From contig JAAFJP010000004.1 in NCBI GenBank assembly GCA_013298125.1, forward strand, positions 153,623 through 217,622: a stretch of 64,000 nucleotides of DNA, given 5' to 3'. The notes under the pieces were generated by a model, which saw only the letters and a list, made by a program, of their open reading frames with translations, was not told the origin of the DNA and did no database searches. This DNA is from Cytophagales bacterium (lineage in GTDB: Bacteria > Bacteroidota > Bacteroidia > Cytophagales > Spirosomataceae). Shown here piece after piece: positions 26,701 through 35,700 of this stretch (position 1 is the stretch's first letter; each line of letters starts with the position of its first letter). Position numbers and translations under genes: made by a program.

Positions 26701-29700
26701 TGGTGCTACTGGAATATAGTTTACAATTACAGTTACTTTCGCACGATTTGCTCCTGCGGTTTCACATAAACTTGTATTGTCTTGACATCCTACGAAGTAA
26801 TCATAAGTACCTACTGGACTTGGGGCAAATGTTAAAGTTGTAATCGCAACGTTTGCTGCTGTGTACCACTTCGCAGTTTGGTTAGTTCCACAACTTGCTG
26901 AAAGTGTGATTTGCTCACCCAAACAGATACTTCCTTTGCTTACTTTCGCATCTAATGGTGTGGTTGGAATTGGATTTACTAATACCGTTACCTTCGCACG
27001 ATTTGCTCCGAATGTCTCACAATTTGTTGCGTTATCTTTACATCCTACGAAGTAATTGTACGTTCCAATTGGTGATGGGGCAAACGTTAAAGTAGTAATT
27101 GAAGCTCCTGCTTCGTTGTACCAATTCGCTGTTTGACCTGTTCCACAACTTGCTGATAATGTAATTTGGTCTCCAATACAAATTGAACCTTTACTTATCT
27201 GAGCATTCGTTGGTGCAGTTGGGATTCCGTTTACAATTACACTTACTTTCGCACGGTTTGCTGAGGCTGTCTCACAAGTAGTTGCAGTATTTCTACATCC
27301 TACTGAATAGTTGTAAGTTCCTGCTACGGTTGGATTGAATGTCAATGTTGAAATTGCTACTCCTGCTCCGTCATACCATTGTACTGTTTGACCTGTTGCA
27401 CAAGTTGCACTTAATGTATATTGCTCATTAACACAAACTACGCCTTTGCTTGATTTAGCATCTATTGGTGCATCTGGAATTGGGTTAATCGTAATTGTTA
27501 AGATATTCGATTCTCCTGTGTAATCATCACAACCTGCACTTCTTGAACAACGAATGTATGAAATCACTTTTGGAGATGTTCCTGCTGTGATGGTTGGTGC
27601 ATCATAAGTTGCTCCGTTTGCTCCTACTATCGCTACCCATGCTGGGTCATTTGGATTATAAGTTGTTGCTCCATTTAGATTCCTCAACCATAAATATTCT
27701 ATCGTTGTGCTACTTCCTGTTGCAGCGGCTACACTCGTAAATGCTGCTGGGTCAGTTGTTCCACAATATACTTGTGAAGCGGCAATTTGTCCACCATTAT
27801 CTACTTCTCTGATAAATGTTGCAACTACTGCACGACGACCTGCTGGGCTTGTTTCACATCCTGTTACGTTGTCTTTACAAGCTACATAATACGTAGTCGT
27901 TGCACTGATTGATGGCGTATTGTAAGTATTCCCTGCGAATAATACTCCACCAGTCGTTGTGTTATTGTTATACCACTGAGGCGTTTGACCCGTAGCACAA
28001 GTAGCTGTTAATGTTACGCTTCCTGGTCCGCAAGTTTTACCTTCGGTTACTTGTGTACTTGCTGGTGCTGGTAGGTTTGGATTAACTGTACCTACTACAC
28101 TCGCACGATTTGCTGCTGGGGTTTCGCAACCTGTTGCTGTATTTTTGCAACCTACATAAAAAGTTGTTGTTGCAGAGATGTTTGGAGAGTATGTATTTCC
28201 AGTTGCTAATACTGTCGTTGAACTTGTACTGCTATACCACTGTGTTACTTCACCTGTTGCACAAGTTGCTGATAAATTAACTACACCAGCTTCACATCTT
28301 GAACCACCTGTAATATTTGCACTTACTGGTGCTACTGGATTTGTATTTACTGTTCCTACTACTGCTCTACGTCCTGCTGCTCCTGTTTCACAACCTGTTG
28401 CTGTATTTTTACAACCTACATAGTACGTAGTCGTTGCACTAATACTTGGTGAATAAGTTGCTCCTGCTGACAAGAACGTTCCTACTGCACTGTACCATTG
28501 GGCTACTTCGCCCGTGGCACAAGTGGCAGTTAATGTTACTGTTCCACTTACGCACACAGCTCCGCCAGTTACACCTGTACTTGATGGTGCATTTGGAATT
28601 GGATTAACTACTAAGGTTACTGTCTTACGTAAATTCTGTGGAGTTTCACAAGTGGTTGCCGTGTTCTTACATCCTACTGTGTATGTGTAAGTTCCTGTCG
28701 CTGTTGGTGTGAAAGTCAAGTTGGTGATAGCTACATTGCTACTATTGTACCACTGTGCTGTCTCGCCTGCTCCACACGTTGCTGTCAAAGTTACTGATTC
28801 TCCCAAACAAATATTTCCGTCTCCCGCTGCTCCATCACTTGGATTCAATGGGTATGGATTTACTGTCGCTACTACTGCTCTACGATTGGCTGGTAAGGTC
28901 TCACAACCCGTTACGTTGTCTTTACAAGCTACATAATACGTAGTTGTTGAAGTAATTGTTGGCGTTGTGTAACTGTTACCTGTCGCTAATGGCGTTCCTA
29001 CTGTTGTATTATTGTTGTACCATTGTGGAGTCTGTCCTGTTGAACAAGCCGCTGTTAATGTAACTGTTCCACTGAAACATACTGAACCACCTTGTACTTG
29101 ATTGCTCGCTGGGGCTGATAGGTTTGGATTAACCGTGCCTACTACCGCTATTCTGTTTGCTGGTACTGTCTCACAAGTCGTTGTGCTGTTTTTGCAACCT
29201 ACATAGTAAGTTGTTGTTGCTGTCAAACTTGGAGAATAAGTATTTCCTGCGAATAATACTCCACCTGCTGTTGTATTGTTGTTATACCATTGTGGAATTT
29301 CGCCTGTGGCACAAGTTGCTGACAAGTTTACTACACCCGCATCACATCTTGCTGCTCCTACTACGTTACCACTACTTGGGGCTGGTGGGTTTTGGTTCAA
29401 TACGCCAATTACTGGTGTTCTACCGTTTGCTCCTGTCTCACAAGTCGTTGCTGTGTTTTTACATCCTACAAAATAAGTCGTGTTTCCTACACTTGATAAT
29501 GTCGCTACGTATGGACTTCCTGATGCCAAGAATGTTCCTGCTGCATTGTACCATTGTGGTACTTCGCCTACTGCACAAGTTGCTGTTAAACTTACTGTTC
29601 CTGCCTCACATCTTGACGCTCCTTGTACATTGTTTGCACTTGGACCCGCTGGAATTGGATTAACAATTAATGTTACCGTCTTACGTAAATTCTGTGGAGT

Positions 29701-32700
29701 CTCACAAGTCGTTGCTGTATTTCTACATCCTACTGTGTAAGTGTAAGTTCCAACCGCTGTTGGTGTGAAGGTCAAGTTAGTGATAGCTACATTGCTACTA
29801 TTGTACCACTGGGCTGTCTCGCCTGCTCCACACGTCGCTGTTAAGGTTACTGATTCTCCCAAACAAATATTTCCGTCTCCCGCTGCTCCATCACTTGGAT
29901 TCAATGGGTATGGATTTACTGTTGCTACTACCGCTCTACGATTCGCTGGTAAGGTCTCACAACCCGTTACGTTGTCTTTACAAGCTACATAATACGTAGT
30001 TGTTGAAGTTATCGTTGGCGTTGTGTAACTATTACCTGTTGCTAATGGCGTTCCTACGGTTGTATTGTTGTTGTACCATTGTGGAGTCTGTCCAGTTGAA
30101 CAAGCTGCTGTTAAAGTAACTGTTCCTGAGAAACATACTGAACCACCTTGTACTTGATTGCTTGCTGGGGCTTGTAGGTTTGGATTAACTACTCCTACTA
30201 CCGCTATTCTGTTTGCTGGTATCGTCTCACAAGTCGTTGCACTATTTCTACATCCTACGTAGTAAGTAGTGGTTTGTGTAATACTTGGTGAATAAGTATT
30301 TCCCGCAAATAATACTCCACCTGCTGTTGTATTGTTGTTGTACCACTGTGGAATTTCTCCTGTGGCACAAGTTGCTGACAAGTTTACTACACCCGCATCA
30401 CATCTTGCTGCTCCTACTACGTTGCCACTACTTGGGGCTGGTGGGTTTTGGTTCAATACGCCAATTACTGGTGTTCTACCGTTTGCTCCTGTCTCACAAG
30501 TCGTTGCAGTATTTTTACAACCTACAAAATAAGTTGTGTTTCCTACACTTGATAATGCCGCTACGTATGGACTTCCTGATGCCAAGAATGTTCCTGCTGC
30601 ATTGTACCATTGTGGTACTTCGCCTACTGCACAAGTCGCTGTTAAACTTACTGTTCCTGCTTCGCAACGGCTTGCTCCTTGTACATTGTTGGCACTTGGT
30701 CCCGCTGGAATTGGATTTACTACTAAACTTACTGTCTTGCGTAAATTCTGTGGAGTTTCACAAGTCGTAGCGGTATTTCTACATCCTACGGTGTAAGTAT
30801 ATGTTCCTGTCGCTGTTGGGGTGAAAGTCAAGTTGGTGATAGCTACATTGCTACTATTGTACCACTGTGCTGTCTCGCCTGCTCCACACGTTGCTGTCAA
30901 AGTTACTGATTCTCCCAAACAAATATTTCCGTCTCCCGCTGCTCCATCACTTGGATTCAATGGGTATGGATTTACTGTCGCTACTACTGCTCTACGATTG
31001 GCTGGTAAGGTCTCACAACCCGTTACGTTGTCTTTACAAGCTACATAATACGTAGTTGTTGAAGTAATTGTTGGCGTTGTGTAACTGTTACCTGTCGCTA
31101 ATGGCGTTCCTACTGTTGTATTATTGTTGTACCATTGTGGAGTCTGTCCTGTTGAACAAGCCGCTGTTAATGTAACTGTTCCACTGAAACATACTGAACC
31201 ACCTTGTACTTGATTGCTCGCTGGGGCTGATAGGTTTGGATTAACCGTGCCTACTACCGCTATTCTGTTTGCTGGTACTGTCTCACAAGTCGTTGTGCTG
31301 TTTTTGCAACCTACATAGTAAGTTGTTGTTGCTGTCAAACTTGGAGAATAAGTATTTCCTGCGAATAATACTCCACCTGCTGTTGTATTGTTGTTATACC
31401 ATTGTGGAATTTCGCCTGTGGCACAAGTTGCTGACAAGTTTACTACACCCGCATCACATCTTGCTGCTCCTACTACGTTACCACTACTTGGGGCTGGTGG
31501 GTTTTGGTTCAATACGCCAATTACTGGTGTTCTACCGTTTGCTCCTGTCTCACAAGTCGTTGCTGTGTTTTTACATCCTACAAAATAAGTCGTGTTTCCT
31601 ACGCTTGATAGTGTTGCTACATAAGGACTTCCTGATGCCAAGAATGTTCCTGCTGCATTGTACCATTGTGGTACTTCACCTACTGCACAAGTTGCTGTTA
31701 AACTTACTGTTCCTGCTTCACAACGGCTTGCTCCTTGTACATTGTTTGCACTTGGACCCGCTGGAATTGGATTAACTACTAAACTTACCGTCTTACGTAA
31801 ATTCTGTGGAGTTTCACAAGTCGTTGCGGTATTTCTACATCCTACTGTGTAAGTGTATGTTCCAACCGCTGTTGGTGTGAAGGTCAAGTTAGTGATAGCT
31901 ACATTGCTACTATTGTACCACTGTGCTGTCTCGCCTGCTCCACACGTTGCTGTCAAGGTTACTGATTCTCCCAGACAAATATTGCCGTCTCCCGCTGCTC
32001 CATCACTTGGATTCAATGGGTATGGATTTACTGTTGCTACTACACCTCTACGATTAGCTGGCAAGGTCTCACAACCCGTTACGTTATCTTTACACGCTAC
32101 ATAATACGTAGTTGTTGAAGTAATTGTTGGCGTTGTATAACTATTGCCTGTTGCTAATGGTGAACCTACTGTTGTATTGTTGTTGTACCATTGTGGAGTC
32201 TGTCCTGTTGAACAAGCTGCTGTTAATGTAACTGTGCCACTGAAACATACTGAACCTCCTTGTACTTGATTGCTTGCTGGGGCTGATAGGTTTGGATTAA
32301 CTGTTCCTACTACCGTTGTTCTTCCTGCTGCTGGGGTCTCGCAAGTTGTTGCACTATTTCTACAACCTACTGTGTAAGAAGTAGTTGCACTGATACTTGG
32401 TGAGTAAGTATTTCCTGCGAACAATAAAACACCCGAAGTATTGTACCACTGAGGAATCTCTCCCGTCGCACAAGTTGCTGTAAGATTTACTACACCTGCA
32501 TCACAACGTGCTGCTCCCGTAGCATTTTGACCCGTTGGTGCAAGTGGATTAGTATTCACCGTTCCAACTACTGGGGTTCTTCCTGCCGCCGCTGTCTCAC
32601 AACTCGTCGTTGAGTTCTTACATCCTACATAGAAAGTTGTCGTTGCAGAAAGATTTGGAGAATAAGCATTTCCTGCAAATAACAATGTTCCTGTCGCATT

Positions 32701-35700
32701 ATACCATTGTGGTATTTCGCCAGTTGAACACGTTGCATTTAAAGTTACTGCTCCTGCTTCGCATCTCGCTGCTCCTTGTACATTTGATGCCGTTGGAGCG
32801 GCTGGAATTGAATTAACTACTAAGGTTACTGTCTTACGTAAGTTTAAAGGGGTCTCACAAGTTGTTGTGTTATCCTTACAACCTACTGTGTAAGTATATG
32901 TACCAACTCCTGGCGTGAAAGTTAAAGTATTGATGGCTACGTTATTACTATCGTACCATTTAGCTGTTTGTCCTGCTGGGCAAGTAGCAGTTAAAGTTAC
33001 GGATTCCCCTACACAAATATTACCATCTCCCGCTGCTCCATCACTTGGATTTAGTGGGTATGGATTTACTGTCGCTACTACTGCTCTACGATTCGCTGGT
33101 AAAGTTTCACAATTCGTTGTATTATCTCTACAAGCTACATAGTACGTAGTTGTTGAAGTAATTGTTGGCGTTGTGTAACTATTGCCTGTTGCTAATGGTG
33201 TACCTACTGTTGTATTATTATTGTACCATTGTGGAGTTTGTCCTGTTGAACAAGCCGCTGTTAAAGTAACTGTTCCACTGAAACATACTGAACCACCTTG
33301 TACTTGATTGCTTGCTGGGGCAGGTAGGTTTGGATTAACTACACCTACTACTGCTATTCTGTTTGCTGGTGATGTCTCACAACCTGCTGCACTTTTACAA
33401 CCTACATAATAAGTTGTCGTTGCACTAAGGTTTGGAGAATACGTATTTCCTGCAAATAATACACCTCCTACTGTTGTGTTATTGTTGTACCATTGTGGAA
33501 TCTCGCCTGTTCCTGGGGTACAAGTCGCCGTTAGGTTTACTGTTCCACCATCACATCTGGATGCTCCAGTTACGTTAGCACTTGTTGGTGAGCCTGGAAT
33601 CGCATTTGCAGTTACCGAAGCACTTGCTGATGCTGGACTCGTACAACCACTGATAGTACAAGTAACTGTATAATTCGTTGTTCCTGCTACGCTTGGCGTT
33701 ACTGTGATGGCGTTGGTTGTTGCACCATTCGACCATGTGTAAGTCCCTGCACAAGCCGAAGCTGTTAAAGTAGCTGAACTTCCTAAACATATCGAAGCAC
33801 CTCCACCTGTTACGGTAAGGGCAGATGGAACGTTATTGATTGTAATTGTTGCTCCGTTTGAAGCTGGACTTGCACAACCACTAAGTGTACAAGTTGTTGT
33901 GTATGTTCCAGAAGCCGTCACGGTAATTTGTGCAGTTGTTGCACCCGTTGACCATAACAAACTTCCCGTTGAACATCCACTTTCTAAGGTTACTGATGTA
34001 CCACAAACAACATTATTTCCACCTAAAACCGATATGGTTGGAGCGTTTGGAGTTGCTGTTACATTGGCTACTACTTGAACTCTATTTGCTGCCGCAGTCT
34101 CACAATTTGGTGCTGATGTTCCTCTACAAGCTACGAAATAAGTAGTTGAAGATACAATGCTTGGATTGTAATTAGCACCTATCAATAAAACAGGAGCATT
34201 TGCTTGATTACTTCCATACCAAACTGGTGTCGTTCCAGTTGCACAAGTTGCACTTAAAGACACTGGGACAGTAGCTCCTACTCTACATACAGTAGCACCT
34301 GTTACAGAGCTTGGACCTGATGGATTTGTACTAACGGTTACTATATACGCAACCGATGGACGACAATTTGGATTGTTCGCATCTGGTACTGGTTTCAAAC
34401 ACGCATAAACGTAGTATGTTCCAGGAGTAGTTGGGAAATTAGTAAAGCCACTTGTAACTGTACCATCTACTAAACTCACTTCTGGCTGTAAATAATTAGG
34501 ACTTGCACCTGTATAAGGATTAGCCTGAGCCGATGAGAACCATACCCACTGAATTGTAGTAGCAACTGGTAAAGGTTGGCTACTTACATTACTCGCTGAC
34601 AATGTCAATACTGGTGTTGTTCCTGCACATACAGTAACATTACCACTATTTGGTTGAGGATTACTCAACGTAGGACAGTTTGGAGAAAAACCAATGTCAT
34701 ACGTATGATTACTCACACCATAATCTCCTGTGGTTACAGGAATTACTGCATTTGCTCCTACAATAGAAGCATCACTATCTATCTCATTACTATTATTTGA
34801 ATTAGCATCTTTTGGTGATAGGAAAGTATTTCCAACTTGGCTCGTGGCTACTCTGATTTCATAAGCCATATTTGGCAATAATCCACCTGTAATGTTGGCA
34901 TCGTTGAAATAGTATTCTCCGTTTCCATCGGTTGAAGTTGAAGCTACTTGCGTTCCTCCTTTAAATAAGAGAACAGTAATGCTTCCTATTCCTGGCTCAC
35001 CTGCATCTTGAATACCATTTTGGTTATAATCTCTCCAAATACGGTTTCCGATTTCCAAAGGAGCAAGAGAACAGAATACTTCTATGTCTCCCAAACCAGA
35101 GGCTTTACCGAAAGTAGCTGGGTCAGAACCATTGTATAGTTTATAGTCACCCGTTGGTGCAGGGCGTGCCGCATAATCTAAACGATAGTTAGTAACTGTA
35201 TTCCAAGGAGTTGAAGCTCCTGCATACAGATAGTCCCCTGTATTATTATTCATTCTACGAGTACCACCAGAATAGAAAATATTTCCTGGTCCTGCAATCG
35301 TAGTCATGATTTCACCTGTACCTGGATATAACGCTAAACCCCCGATGGCTGGTTCATCGTGGTCAATGGTCAAATCACCGAAGTAGTATTCTCCACCACC
35401 AGGTCCTCCACCTTTATTAGCACCTGCCGTAGTTGTTCCACTGGCAGTACCGTTATTTTCGATAGTCCATGTGGCTCCTGATTTAGTAGCACGCATCACA
35501 TCTCCTTCTACACGACCCGTTACGGTTGAAACGGCTGAGATTGAAATATCATCTATTCCAAAATCATTACCTGAGCCTCCTGCACTTGCAGTTGTATTGC
35601 CATTGACAATTCCGAAAACAGCCGATGTCGTAGCTGAGTTATTCCCAGAATACCAATCAACGGAATATTTTACCCAATTACAAGTTGTTGAAGTAATTGG

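Larger units (their letters stand above)
28070..33330 (-). repeat. Five cycles of a 1,056-bp (352-residue) super-repeat
   Basis: Each cycle is four 88-residue four-Cys units in fixed order: QVQGGSVCFSG, DGAAGDGNIC, NxVQGAxRCEAG (or TGVTGG) and GNVVGAARCDAG (or a variant). The DGAAGDG codons recur near 28817, 29873, 30929, 31985 and 33023. The first three intervals are exactly 1,056 bp; the most N-terminal cycle is 1,038 bp. The outermost cycles are the most diverged. Confidence 0.9.

Noticed and set aside
11460..33330. Regular DNA periodicity that could suggest a CRISPR or other array
   Set aside because: Periods are 200-2,565 bp, all in one continuous reading frame, and the variation is mostly silent or conservative. 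There are no short repeats with unique spacers and no cas genes.
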